This document shows, in pieces, positions 26,035 to 33,918 of a DNA stretch of 64,000 bases. The translations under genes were made by a program, and so were the position numbers. The stretch is taken from positions 60,546 through 124,545 of the forward strand of contig JAJZRS010000002.1 of assembly GCA_021802545.1 (NCBI GenBank), in the 5' to 3' direction. Below the pieces are notes generated by a model. That model saw nothing but the letters and a program-made list of their open reading frames with translations. It was not told where the DNA came from and did no database searches. How positions within the stretch are numbered: position 1 is the first letter of the stretch; each line of letters starts with the position of its first letter. The stretch is from Pseudomonadota bacterium (GTDB taxonomy: Bacteria; Pseudomonadota; Gammaproteobacteria; Burkholderiales; JABEVD01).

Positions 26035-26801
26035 ACTGCCTTTCTGAACGCTCCGCTGCCCGTCATGAGATCGATGCCGCACTCGAGCTTTCCGAACCAG
26101 GACAGGAATTGTCCGACGGCCTTGCCACGATAGACGGGGCCATGCTGGGGTGCGATGATCTCCACATCCAGTTTGGAGACGGCATCCACCCAGATCCTCG
26201 CCGCCTTGTTCGAGCACATGTAGCGCCTGTGAAAGCCCTCGATGTAGGGCAGGTGCATTGACAAGTCGTCGACGTAAGGATCATCCTTTTCCGGCGGCAT
26301 CATCGCCGCGCCGATGTCGCCCGAAAACAGAATCTTAGATACCGGATCGTAGACGTTGATCTGGCCTTCCGAATGCAGGAAATGGGCGGGAACGAGCATG
26401 AGCTTGAAGCCATCCGAGACGTCGAGCGCCATCCCTTCGTCGGGCACGCCCCTGAAGCGCTCCATGTCCTTGATGCCGTAATGGGGAAGAAAGCGCATCC
26501 AGATCTTGGAGACGTAGACGGGGGCCTGCGTCAATTCGAGCCAGGTCGAGATGCCGCCCACGATGTCGGGATCCTGGTGGGAAAGCACGATGGCGCGCAG
26601 CTTGTCCGGCCCGGTATAGCGCAGCATCTCGGCCAGCACCCTGGGCATCACGCCGAATCCGCCCGGATCGAGCAATACTGCGGAATCTTCTTGAAGGATC
26701 AGGTACTGGTTCGACCTGATGCCGTCTTCTTCACCAGGTTCGCTTTCGTTGAGCAGGATGAATTTGTGGTTCCCGCCCCCGAACAGCGTGATGTTGCGCA
26801 T
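26031..26801 (-). CDS. MBL-fold diiron protein (oxygen-binding ODP/flavodiiron-like)
   Basis: A 256-residue metallo-beta-lactamase-fold protein of the flavodiiron-like ODP group, without the flavodoxin domain. Metal ligands seen: His75, Asp77 and Asp79 in SHQDPD, His143 in HFLHSEG, Asp162 in FSGDIG and His220 in APQHGPVY. The missing histidine after the HxxxD motif is typical of this subgroup. Known ODP from Treponema binds O2 at a diiron site and signals to chemotaxis. Start ATG 26801 has GGAGGA eight bases upstream. The stop overlaps the GGDEF-EAL start, so O2 or NO binding here may control c-di-GMP turnover (inference). A hydrolase role is the alternative. Confidence 0.82.
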   Translation of the reverse strand: MRNITLFGGGNHKFILLNESEPGEEDGIRSNQYLILQEDSAVLLDPGGFGVMPRVLAEMLRYTGPDKLRAIVLSHQDPDIVGGISTWLELTQAPVYVSKIWMRFLPHYGIKDMERFRGVPDEGMALDVSDGFKLMLVPAHFLHSEGQINVYDPVSKILFSGDIGAAMMPPEKDDPYVDDLSMHLPYIEGFHRRYMCSNKAARIWVDAVSKLDVEIIAPQHGPVYRGKAVGQFLSWFGKLECGIDLMTGSGAFRKAV

Positions 26802-27036
26802 AGTACCATCCTCCAATATGCCCATCTTGTTATAGTGGGTATAAATTACCATTTATTTCATCGGCGGCATAGGGCGATAGTTAAAAGTCATTGCCCATCG
26901 ACGCTGAAGGGTTATGGACTATAATCCACCAAAGTGTTATGAGTTATTACTCCAAAGGGTTATATTTATATTTGAAAGAAGGCATCGAAGTTACATTTAC
27001 GTTACAATTCATAATTACTTTAAAGAAATACCTTAC

Positions 27037-27807
27037 ATGTCGGATAACAGCGCCATACCGCCAAAACTGGAGCCTGTCTCGGTTCCGGAAGACAGCGACT
27101 TTTACGTCTACTCGAAAACCGAAATCATTTCCATTCTTCGAGACGTCCAGGAAGCGCGCGAATCGGCCGCACTGTTCTTCGGCGGGCAGTCCATGCTGAC
27201 ATCCGTGCTGAAGGTCAGTTCGGTCAAGGAACTGGTTTATCTCGACTGCAACATCAACAAGGAACTGAACGCCCAGGCCGTGGCGAGCAAGCGCCTCACT
27301 TTCGTTTCCACGCTTCACAACGTGAAAGTTCAGTTCGCAATACCGCGCATGGAATTTACCGAACACGGCGGGCAGCCGGCTTTCGTGCTGAAATTGCCGA
27401 AAACAGTGCTGCGCCTGCAGCGCAGGGAATCCTTCAGGATTTCCACGCCGACCACAATCCCGATCACCTGCTCCATGCCGCTACCGAACGGAAACCGCCT
27501 CACTGCGGTCGTCGTCGACATCAGCGCAGGTGGGCTCGCCATTTTCGGCTCGCCGGAGGAAATGAAACTCGATCTGATGGCGATCTACCGCAATTGCCTG
27601 ATCGTTCTGCCGGATTCGGAACAGGTCCATGTCGATCTGCAGGTCAGGGGAATATTCGACATTACCCTCAAGAACAACGTCGCAAAGAAACGCGTCGGGC
27701 TCCAGTTCATCGACATACCGAATCATGCCCAATCGATCATCCAGCGCTACATCATGAAACTGCAAATGGAGCAGCGCGCAAAATCGGAAGGGGGAAAATG
27801 GCAATAA
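27037..27807 (+). CDS. ycgR: YcgR-type PilZ protein (c-di-GMP effector)
   Basis: A 256-residue protein with the two-domain YcgR layout: an N-terminal YcgR domain (YSKTEIISILRDVQ to about 145) and a C-terminal PilZ domain with the c-di-GMP-binding arginines in RRESFR and the DISAGGLAIFG box. Known YcgR binds c-di-GMP and slows the flagellar motor. Start ATG 27037 is the family start; an in-frame extension to 26914 would be A+T-rich and unlike the family. It is divergent from the ODP/GGDEF-EAL operon, which completes a plausible sensor-enzyme-effector set. No flagellar genes are in the window. Confidence 0.88.
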   Translation: MSDNSAIPPKLEPVSVPEDSDFYVYSKTEIISILRDVQEARESAALFFGGQSMLTSVLKVSSVKELVYLDCNINKELNAQAVASKRLTFVSTLHNVKVQFAIPRMEFTEHGGQPAFVLKLPKTVLRLQRRESFRISTPTTIPITCSMPLPNGNRLTAVVVDISAGGLAIFGSPEEMKLDLMAIYRNCLIVLPDSEQVHVDLQVRGIFDITLKNNVAKKRVGLQFIDIPNHAQSIIQRYIMKLQMEQRAKSEGGKWQ

Positions 27808-27830
27808 AAAAAGCCCGCTACGAGGCGGGC
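27806..27830 (-). terminator. Terminator between ycgR and pseudouridine synthase
   Basis: GCCCGC-TACGAG-GCGGGC hairpin at 27813-27830, flanked by seven A on the plus strand, which become a T-run after the hairpin on the minus strand. It fits termination of the leftward operon that ends at 27897. It may also stop ycgR transcription less efficiently. Confidence 0.6.
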
Positions 27831-27896
27831 ATGAATTTGGAGTCATAGGTACTGTGAATCGCTCGATTGTACCCCTGAAACATGACAGCATTGTGA

Positions 27897-28622
27897 CTAG
27901 AAACGTTCACTTTCCCCGAGATAGCGCCAGCATCCTGTAGGCAGATTCCCCAGCCTGACCCTGCCTATCCTGATTCTTTTCAGCCCGACGACCTTCAGCC
28001 CGACAAGTTCGCACATCCTTCTGATCTGGCGCTTTTTCCCTTCCTTCAGGATGAATTTCAACTGATCTTCGTTCTGCCATGTCACCTTGGCAGGCTTCAA
28101 CCTGCTGCCGTCAAGGAGTAGACCATGATTGAGCAGGCCGAGTCCCTTGTCGTCCAGCTTGCCTTCGACCCTCACGAGATATTCCTTCTCGATTGACGAA
28201 TTTTCGCCGATCAGAAGCTTTGCCACCCTGCCGTCCTGGGTGAGCACGAGCAGCCCGGTCGAATCGATGTCCAGCCTGCCGGCCGGAGCGAGACCTTTCA
28301 ACTGGTTGGGCGAAAATTTCAGAGGCGACAGGTCATCCTTGAACCTGGACGAGGCCGCAACCAGCGATACGGCGGCCTTGTAATCCTTCTCGGGCTGGCC
28401 GGAAACATAGCCCACGGGTTTGTTGAGCAGGATCGTGACAGGCGGGTTTTTCCTTGCCTCGGGCAACAGGGCGATGGTCTGCGCAGGATCGATTTTCGTG
28501 CCGAGCTCGGTCACTTTTTGCCCGTCGACGAGCACCCACCCCATCTCGATGAAATGGTCGGCCTCCCTGCGGGAGGCTATCCCTCTCTCGGACATGAGCT
28601 TGGAAAGCCTGACTTTCTCCAT
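27897..28622 (-). CDS. RsuA/RluB/E/F-family rRNA pseudouridine synthase
   Basis: A 241-residue enzyme. N-terminal S4 RNA-binding domain ([22 protein letters not shown]), then the catalytic domain with [11 protein letters not shown] and the catalytic aspartate in [14 protein letters not shown], then the family segment [18 protein letters not shown]. Overall it looks closest to RluF (23S rRNA U2604), but RsuA/RluB/RluE cannot be excluded. Its ATG shares one base with the cysG stop (TGATG), so it is coupled to the siroheme gene. The unusual pairing is probably only operon convenience. Confidence 0.88.
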   Translation of the reverse strand: MEKVRLSKLMSERGIASRREADHFIEMGWVLVDGQKVTELGTKIDPAQTIALLPEARKNPPVTILLNKPVGYVSGQPEKDYKAAVSLVAASSRFKDDLSPLKFSPNQLKGLAPAGRLDIDSTGLLVLTQDGRVAKLLIGENSSIEKEYLVRVEGKLDDKGLGLLNHGLLLDGSRLKPAKVTWQNEDQLKFILKEGKKRQIRRMCELVGLKVVGLKRIRIGRVRLGNLPTGCWRYLGESERF

Positions 28623-29989
28623 CAATCCGGATCGAACCAGGACAGCTTATCCCTCAGCGTCACCACGCCGCCGATGATGATCAAAGTCGGCGCGGCCAGC
28701 TTGGACTCCCGCGCGACTTCGGGCAGATTGGCGAGCGTCCCGGTCACCACCTTCTGGTTCCGCGTCGTTCCCTGCTGCACCACGGCGGCCGGCGTGGCAG
28801 AAGGAAGACCATGCTCGACGAGCTTGGAACAGAGCACGTCTATTCCCGTGAGCCCCATGTAGACCACGACCGTCTGCCGGGGTCTTGCCAGCATCTCCCA
28901 GTCGAGATCCATGCTGTTGTCTTTCAGGTGACCGGTCACGAAAACACAGGACTGCGCATGGTCCCTGTGGGTGAGCGGTATGCCCGCATAGCTCGACACC
29001 CCTGAAGCTGCGGTGATGCCGGGAACGACCTGAAAGGCGACGCCCTGGCTGGAGAGCTTCTCGATTTCTTCCCCGCCACGACCGAAGATGAACGGATCCC
29101 CCCCTTTCAGCCTCAGCACGCGCTTGCCCTCTTTCGCCAGCCTCACCAAAAGCTCGTTGATCTCTTCCTGCGGCATGGCATGGTTGCTCTTTTTCTTGCC
29201 GACATAGATCCTTGCCGCATCCCTTCTCGTCATCTCGAGTATGGGCTTGGATACCAGGTTGTCGTAAAGCACCACGTCGGCCTTGTGCATGAGCCGGAGC
29301 GCCTTGAAAGTCAGCAGATCGGGGTCCCCTGGGCCCGCCCCGACGAGATAGACTTCCCCATGATGCGGCTCGTTCTTTTCCATCATGTCTTCGAGCAGCG
29401 CCGCTGCGCGCTTCTCGTCGCCCAGGAACACTTTTTCGGCGACCTTCCCTTCGAAGACATCCTCCCAGAATATCCTTCTTTCGGAAGGCTGCTTGATCTT
29501 CTCCTTGACCTTCTCCCTGAAGCGGGAGGCGAAGGCGGCGAGCCTGCCGTAGCCTTCTGGAATCATCGATTCGAACTTCGCTCTCAGGATCCTGGCAAGG
29601 ACGGGCGATGCGCCCCCAGTCGAGAACGCAACGACCAAGGGCGAGCGGTCCAGGATGGAAGGCATGACGAAACTGCACAGATCCGGATTGTCGACGACGT
29701 TGACAAGAATGTTCCGCTTCTTGGCCTGCCTGGAGACCTGAACATTCACCTCCCTGTCGTCGGTTGCCGCGATGACGAGCGTCATGCCTTCGAGATGATG
29801 TTCAGCAAATTTTTCCTTCAGATAGCTGATTTCGAGCTTGGCCAGCGCATCGCACAGCTCCGGGGACACGACGGTGACCTTGGCCCCCGACTGGAGCAGG
29901 ATCGAAGCCTTCCTGACGGCCACTTCGCCGCCGCCCACCACGAGACAGGGCTTTTCCGCAAGATTCATGAAGATGGGAAAGAAATCCAT
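28622..29989 (-). CDS. cysG: Siroheme synthase CysG (trifunctional)
   Basis: A 455-residue CysG that makes siroheme from uroporphyrinogen III. N-terminal part (1-210): NAD-dependent precorrin-2 dehydrogenase and ferrochelatase, with [26 protein letters not shown] and [18 protein letters not shown]-terminal part (215-455): uroporphyrinogen III methyltransferase, with [29 protein letters not shown] and [12 protein letters not shown]. Full length. It shares one base with trpD2 upstream and with the pseudouridine synthase downstream. Siroheme serves sulfite and nitrite reductases. Confidence 0.97.
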   Translation of the reverse strand: MDFFPIFMNLAEKPCLVVGGGEVAVRKASILLQSGAKVTVVSPELCDALAKLEISYLKEKFAEHHLEGMTLVIAATDDREVNVQVSRQAKKRNILVNVVDNPDLCSFVMPSILDRSPLVVAFSTGGASPVLARILRAKFESMIPEGYGRLAAFASRFREKVKEKIKQPSERRIFWEDVFEGKVAEKVFLGDEKRAAALLEDMMEKNEPHHGEVYLVGAGPGDPDLLTFKALRLMHKADVVLYDNLVSKPILEMTRRDAARIYVGKKKSNHAMPQEEINELLVRLAKEGKRVLRLKGGDPFIFGRGGEEIEKLSSQGVAFQVVPGITAASGVSSYAGIPLTHRDHAQSCVFVTGHLKDNSMDLDWEMLARPRQTVVVYMGLTGIDVLCSKLVEHGLPSATPAAVVQQGTTRNQKVVTGTLANLPEVARESKLAAPTLIIIGGVVTLRDKLSWFDPD

Positions 29990-30981
29990 CAGGCAAGCCT
30001 CCCGACGAAAGAAACGTCACGACTCTCCCACCATTCCTCAGCCATTTCCATGGCATCATTCATGGAGATGCGCTTCAGAGCCTTCAGGGCGATCGCGGCA
30101 GTCCCGATCACGCTCATCCTGCCATATTCGTCATCCAGCTCCCCGCGCCACAGCTTCCCGATTCGCGCAACGTCCATTTCCTCGTCCTTCACATGGCGAA
30201 CCGCGAAGAGTTCCGGCCATTCCTCCTCGCCCATTTCCCCGTCCAGAACCGTCCTCACCTTGCAGACGAGGTCGGGATTCCTTTCGGCTTCCCCCCCTTC
30301 CCCCTTGAAGACCACCATGTTCTCGTCCAGGAGCTTGCCGGCCTGCTGATGGGAATCGAGATAGCCCGGATGGAAGATGCCCTGGATGGAAAGCTGGGCG
30401 CTTGCGGGATTGAGCATTCTCGCGATGGTGTGAACAGGCGAACGCAGTCCGAAGAGCGGCCTCAGGTTCATGATTTGCTGGAGCTTCGGGCTCAACACAT
30501 CGAAGCTCATGAAAGCGAAACCCTTTTTCGAGACGGCATCAAGCGCATCATTCAGGGAATTCGAGGCTGAAATCCCGAGGGAAGCCAGCGCATCCACGGT
30601 ATGCACCCTGTCGCCGCCGCTTTTCATGCCGTGCATGAAAACCGAAATGCCGCGGCTGGCCAGCAGCAATGCCGAGAGCACGTACCAGGGAAGCTGCCTC
30701 CTTTTTCCCGCATAGCTCGACCAGTCGAGGTCGACTTTCGGGACGACATCCGGCTGCGAGAAGGATTGCCTTGCTGCTGAAACGAATCCTGCGAGCTCTT
30801 CCGCCGTTTCCTCCTTCACCCTGAGCAGCATCAGGAATGCGCCCAGCTGGACGGGTTCGATTTCTCCCGCGAGGATCATGCTCATGGCTGAAAAGGCCTC
30901 GTCGCGCGTGAAGGAGCGCGATCCATGCCTTCCTTTTCCAAGCGTCCTGATGTATTGCGCGAATGGATGTTCTTCGGTCAT
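29989..30981 (-). CDS. TrpD2/YbiB-like (anthranilate phosphoribosyltransferase fold) protein
   Basis: A 330-residue protein with the nucleoside phosphorylase/phosphoribosyltransferase fold of TrpD: helical N-terminal domain (MTEEHPFAQYIRTLGKG), LGAFLMLLRVKEETAEELAGF, then HGMKSGGDRVHT and LRPLFGLRSPVHTIARMLNP. The glycine-rich loop of true TrpD is altered, as in the TrpD2/YbiB group, which is known to bind nucleic acid rather than catalyse tryptophan synthesis. Start ATG 30981 is preceded by GAGGAACAGG. It leads the trpD2-cysG-rluF-like operon with one-base overlaps. Its physiological role is not established. Confidence 0.8.
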   Translation of the reverse strand: MTEEHPFAQYIRTLGKGRHGSRSFTRDEAFSAMSMILAGEIEPVQLGAFLMLLRVKEETAEELAGFVSAARQSFSQPDVVPKVDLDWSSYAGKRRQLPWYVLSALLLASRGISVFMHGMKSGGDRVHTVDALASLGISASNSLNDALDAVSKKGFAFMSFDVLSPKLQQIMNLRPLFGLRSPVHTIARMLNPASAQLSIQGIFHPGYLDSHQQAGKLLDENMVVFKGEGGEAERNPDLVCKVRTVLDGEMGEEEWPELFAVRHVKDEEMDVARIGKLWRGELDDEYGRMSVIGTAAIALKALKRISMNDAMEMAEEWWESRDVSFVGRLA

Positions 30982-31087
30982 TTCCTGTTCCTCATGCATA
31001 TCTTGTCTCATCCCCATAGATTATCATCAAAATGGGGCGCGCGATCCAACCCGATCGGGTTAGTCGGGTATTGGAAGAAAGGGGGAT

Positions 31088-31669
31088 TCAGTCGAGATCC
31101 GAAAGGAGGGACTTGCGCACCGGATCGCTCACCATCACTTTCACGCTGAAATTAGGATGGTCTATCCCGGCAGACAGGTCCGCGCCGGATTTCAGGGCGG
31201 CAATCATGGGCATGAGCAGCTCGAAGCGCATGAAATGAACCGAAGCGGTCTTGTCTTCGCTGCTCCGCGCCAGATCCTCGTTGGCGATCGGGCGCACAGG
31301 ATCGAAGCCTTCGACTTTCATCCAGACGGCCTGCTCTATCCCGACCAGCCTGGACAAGGCCTCGCGCCGCTCGTCCGGATCCGCATATTCGATCATGAAA
31401 GTCGCCTTCCAGTTGCTGCCGTCCGGAATGAGCGGATTGTATACGTCGAGTTCCGCCTGGATCATGTCGGGCTCGAACATGCGCTCCAGCCTCAGCATTT
31501 CCTGGACCTGGTACTGCATGGTCAATCGATCCTCGAAATAGAGCGCGGCATGCTCGCCCAGGGCAAGTCGCCTGTCCTTCTTGTGCAAGATCACCTTGTC
31601 GCGGAATTCGCCCCTGATCCGGGCATAGTGCTCGAGGGTGTAAAGATCGGATTGCTTGAGTTTTTCCAT
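31088..31669 (-). CDS. DUF3501 protein
   Basis: A 193-residue cytoplasmic protein matching DUF3501 in length and in segments such as YEDRLTMQYQVQEMLR, MIEYADPDERREAL and VHFMRFEL. No catalytic motif can be named. It is the last gene of a three-gene operon with a rubrerythrin and a GlpC-like Fe-S protein; it starts one base after the Fe-S gene stop. This trio recurs in many Proteobacteria, so a shared role in peroxide or redox defence is likely (inference). Confidence 0.82.
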   Translation of the reverse strand: MEKLKQSDLYTLEHYARIRGEFRDKVILHKKDRRLALGEHAALYFEDRLTMQYQVQEMLRLERMFEPDMIQAELDVYNPLIPDGSNWKATFMIEYADPDERREALSRLVGIEQAVWMKVEGFDPVRPIANEDLARSSEDKTASVHFMRFELLMPMIAALKSGADLSAGIDHPNFSVKVMVSDPVRKSLLSDLD

Positions 31670-31670
31670 G

Positions 31671-32993
31671 CTAGATGCCGTAGGCTTTTTTCAACAGGGT
31701 CATCGGATGCTCGGGCGAGCCTTGATCGAGCGCATTGCCGATATGGTGTCCGGCCATCGCGCAATCGCTGCCGTAATGGTCGGCCCCGGATTCCTTGATG
31801 CGGCTCGCAATCGGCTTGACGATCTTCATGGCCGATTCGTGGAATTCCCGCTTCACGGCATAGGTGCCGTCGTGCCCCGAGCAGCGCTCGACGATCTCCA
31901 CCGTTGTTCCGGGAATCAGGCTCAGGAGCTCTCTGGTTTTCTGGCCGATGTTCTGCACGCGCTGATGGCAGGCCGCATGATAGACCACCTTGCCCAGCGG
32001 CTGCCTGAAGTTCGTATCGAGGCACCCTTCCTTGTGGCGCAGCATCAGGTACTCGAAAGGGTCGAAGAAGGCATTCTTCACCTTCATGACGTTTTCATCG
32101 TCAGGGAACATCAACGGAAGCTCCTGCTTGAACATCAGCACGCAAGACGGAACCAGCGCGGTCAGATCCCATCCCTCGTCGACCAGGGCGGCCAGCACGG
32201 GAATATTCTCCTCCTTGGCTTTTTTCACCGATTCCAGATCGCCCAGTTCGAGCTTGGGCATGCCGCAGCAGCGTTCCTTCTCCGCAATCGTCACGGGAAT
32301 GCCGTTTTGCTCGAAGACGGCCTTGAAATCTTCCCCTATGCCGGGTTCGTTCCTGTTCATGTAGCAGGTGGCGAAAAGCGCCACCTTTCCCTTTGTCCTG
32401 CCTGCGGGAATACCTTGCGTATCTGAAGGCAACCGCTCCAGGCGGCTTCTCAAGGGCTTGCTCGAAAATTCGGGCAGCCATGCTTTTGCATGGATGCCGG
32501 CAACGGCTTCCAGCGCCTTGCGCGCGATGCCCACTTTATTCGCGGCGTTCACGGCCTGAGCGACGATAGGGATGCCCGCAATGGCGCCGACCTTGTCGGT
32601 GCTGGTGAGTATCCTGTCGCGCAATTTGGTCTCGCCCTTCCCGAATTTCACGGCCTTGGCGCGCAGCATCAGGTGGGGAAAATCGAGGTTCCATTCGTGA
32701 GGCGGAACATAGGGGCACTTGGTCATGTAGCACAAGTCACACAGGTAGCAGTGATCCACCACCTGCCAGTAATCCGCTTTGGCCACGCCGTCCACTTCCA
32801 TCGACTCGGAATTGTCCACGAGGTCGAACAGGGTCGGGAAGGATCGGCACAGGCTTACGCAGCGGCGGCAGCCATGGCAAATGTCGAAAACCCGTTCCAT
32901 CTCCTTGAAGAGCGATTCCTCGTCATGGAAATCCTTGCTCCGCCAATCGAGCGGGTGGCGCGTCGGCGCCTCGAGATTGCCTTCTTTTGCCAT
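31671..32993 (-). CDS. GlpC/HdrB-like Fe-S oxidoreductase
   Basis: A 440-residue protein. Seen: two 4Fe-4S ferredoxin-type clusters (CHGCRRCVSLC and CYLCDLCYMTKCP), then two cysteine-rich domains, the first with ERCCGMPKLELG and the second with ERCSGHDGTY, where the CCG is replaced by CSG. It resembles GlpC, the Fe-S subunit of anaerobic glycerol-3-phosphate dehydrogenase, but no GlpA/GlpB is nearby. Start ATG 32993 has AGGAGG four bases upstream. It is sandwiched between rubrerythrin and DUF3501, so it may pass electrons from quinol or a donor to rubrerythrin. Confidence 0.85.
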   Translation of the reverse strand: MAKEGNLEAPTRHPLDWRSKDFHDEESLFKEMERVFDICHGCRRCVSLCRSFPTLFDLVDNSESMEVDGVAKADYWQVVDHCYLCDLCYMTKCPYVPPHEWNLDFPHLMLRAKAVKFGKGETKLRDRILTSTDKVGAIAGIPIVAQAVNAANKVGIARKALEAVAGIHAKAWLPEFSSKPLRSRLERLPSDTQGIPAGRTKGKVALFATCYMNRNEPGIGEDFKAVFEQNGIPVTIAEKERCCGMPKLELGDLESVKKAKEENIPVLAALVDEGWDLTALVPSCVLMFKQELPLMFPDDENVMKVKNAFFDPFEYLMLRHKEGCLDTNFRQPLGKVVYHAACHQRVQNIGQKTRELLSLIPGTTVEIVERCSGHDGTYAVKREFHESAMKIVKPIASRIKESGADHYGSDCAMAGHHIGNALDQGSPEHPMTLLKKAYGI

Positions 32994-33039
32994 GCTGCCT
33001 CCTATGAATTCGGTCCCGGCCATGGGCCGGGAAGTTTCT

Positions 33040-33459
33040 TCAGCCTGCGAATTCGTCAAGCGCCTTCTGGTAGCGATTGGCGTGGGAGCGCTCGGCTTTC
33101 GCCAGCGTTTCGAACCAGTCGGCGATTTCCTCGAAGCCTTCCTCGCGCGCGGTCTTCGCCATGCCGGGATACATGTCGGTGTATTCGTGCGTCTCGCCAG
33201 CGACGGCAGTCTTCAGGTTGTCCTTCGTGCCGCCGAAGGGCATGCCGGTCGCCGGATCGCCGCATTGCTCGAGATGCTCGAGATGGCCATGGGCATGGCC
33301 CGTCTCGCCTTCCGCTGTGGAACGGAACAAGGCTGCGATGTCGTTATGGCCTTCGATGTCGGCCTTGGCTGCGAAATAGAGATAGCGCCTGTTGGCCTGC
33401 GATTCGCCTGCGAAGGCGTCCTTCAGATTCTGTTCGGTCTTGCTTCCTTTGAGTCCCAT
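33040..33459 (-). CDS. Rubrerythrin (rubredoxin-less)
   Basis: A 139-residue diiron protein. Ligand pattern seen: Glu19, Glu52 and His55 (EGETGHA), Glu89 and Glu92 (GETHEY), Glu123 and His126 (AERSH). The C-terminal rubredoxin domain of classical rubrerythrin is missing, so an outside electron donor is needed; the Fe-S protein next to it is the obvious candidate. Known rubrerythrins reduce hydrogen peroxide. A strong GAGGAGAGG precedes the ATG. First gene of the Rbr-Fe-S-DUF3501 operon. Confidence 0.93.
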   Translation of the reverse strand: MGLKGSKTEQNLKDAFAGESQANRRYLYFAAKADIEGHNDIAALFRSTAEGETGHAHGHLEHLEQCGDPATGMPFGGTKDNLKTAVAGETHEYTDMYPGMAKTAREEGFEEIADWFETLAKAERSHANRYQKALDEFAG

Positions 33460-33590
33460 GATTCCTCTCCTCGAAAATGGCTACCGGCTGGCGTCCCGCG
33501 CCGGAGATACGGGTCAAGCTTCAGCGTAAAACAAGTATATGACGGTATTGAGTATGGACCCCGATGCGGGACAAATGAAGTTGAATGTTT

Positions 33591-33677
33591 TTATCGTGGC
33601 GATAACCTGAAGCAATCGCCCGCGTCGGGAAGGCCCGTGAAAGGGTTACGGGCAAAGCACCCGGCAGACTCGGCCAT
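33591..33677 (-). CDS. Possible 28-residue small protein upstream of rubrerythrin
   Basis: ATG at 33677, stop TAA at 33591, 28 codons. The peptide starts MAESAGCFARNPFTG, has two cysteines and ends in a basic tail. Codons look like those of real genes here (mostly GCC, GGC, CCC, CGT). It ends about 130 bases ahead of rubrerythrin on the same strand and could be a leader peptide or a free small protein. The ribosome site is weak and the region overlaps a plus-strand promoter, so this is tentative. Its GCCCGT/ACGGGC hairpin at 33631-33651 may instead mark a structured RNA. Confidence 0.3.
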   Translation of the reverse strand: MAESAGCFARNPFTGLPDAGDCFRLSPR

Positions 33678-33702
33678 CTTAACCAACGAGCCTATCGAGT
33701 GC

Positions 33703-33711
33703 TGATATAAT
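33703..33711 (+). promoter_or_regulatory. Extended -10 promoter for DUF3012 lipoprotein gene
   Basis: TGATATAAT is a perfect extended -10 element (TGnTATAAT). No good -35 lies 17 bases upstream, as is usual for extended -10 promoters. The lipoprotein start is 33 bases downstream. Confidence 0.55.
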
Positions 33712-33743
33712 TCCGGCCTCAAACGAACAAAAGGGAAATCGCC

Positions 33744-33914
33744 ATGAAAAGAACGGCCTGTATTGCACTTTCCGCCATGATTTTGCTTTCTCTGGGAGGC
33801 TGCGCCCCGAAGGTCGGCAGCGAAAAATGGTGCGCCAACCTCAAGGCCAAGCCCAAGGGCGAGTGGACGCTCAACGAAGCTGAAAACTACGCGAAATCCT
33901 GCATCATGAAGTAG
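33744..33914 (+). CDS. DUF3012 small lipoprotein
   Basis: A 56-residue lipoprotein. Signal peptide with lipobox LGGC (Cys20), then KVGSEKWCANLKAKPKGEW and YAKSC, the conserved tryptophan/cysteine pattern of DUF3012. Cys30 and Cys53 could form a disulfide after export. AAGGGA precedes the ATG. Function of the family is unknown. It is convergent with the MFS gene, four bases apart. Confidence 0.82.
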   Translation: MKRTACIALSAMILLSLGGCAPKVGSEKWCANLKAKPKGEWTLNEAENYAKSCIMK

Positions 33915-33918
33915 CAGC

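Noticed and set aside
23860..26217. Longer version of the GGDEF-EAL gene starting at 26217
   Set aside because: The extra residues overlap the MBL gene deeply and look like a mirrored frame; ATG 26034 has a ribosome site and the ATGA coupling.
33594..33700. tRNA-like pattern on the minus strand before rubrerythrin
   Set aside because: Some D-arm-like spacing (GGTTAAGATGG), but no acceptor stem pairing, T-loop or CCA could be found.
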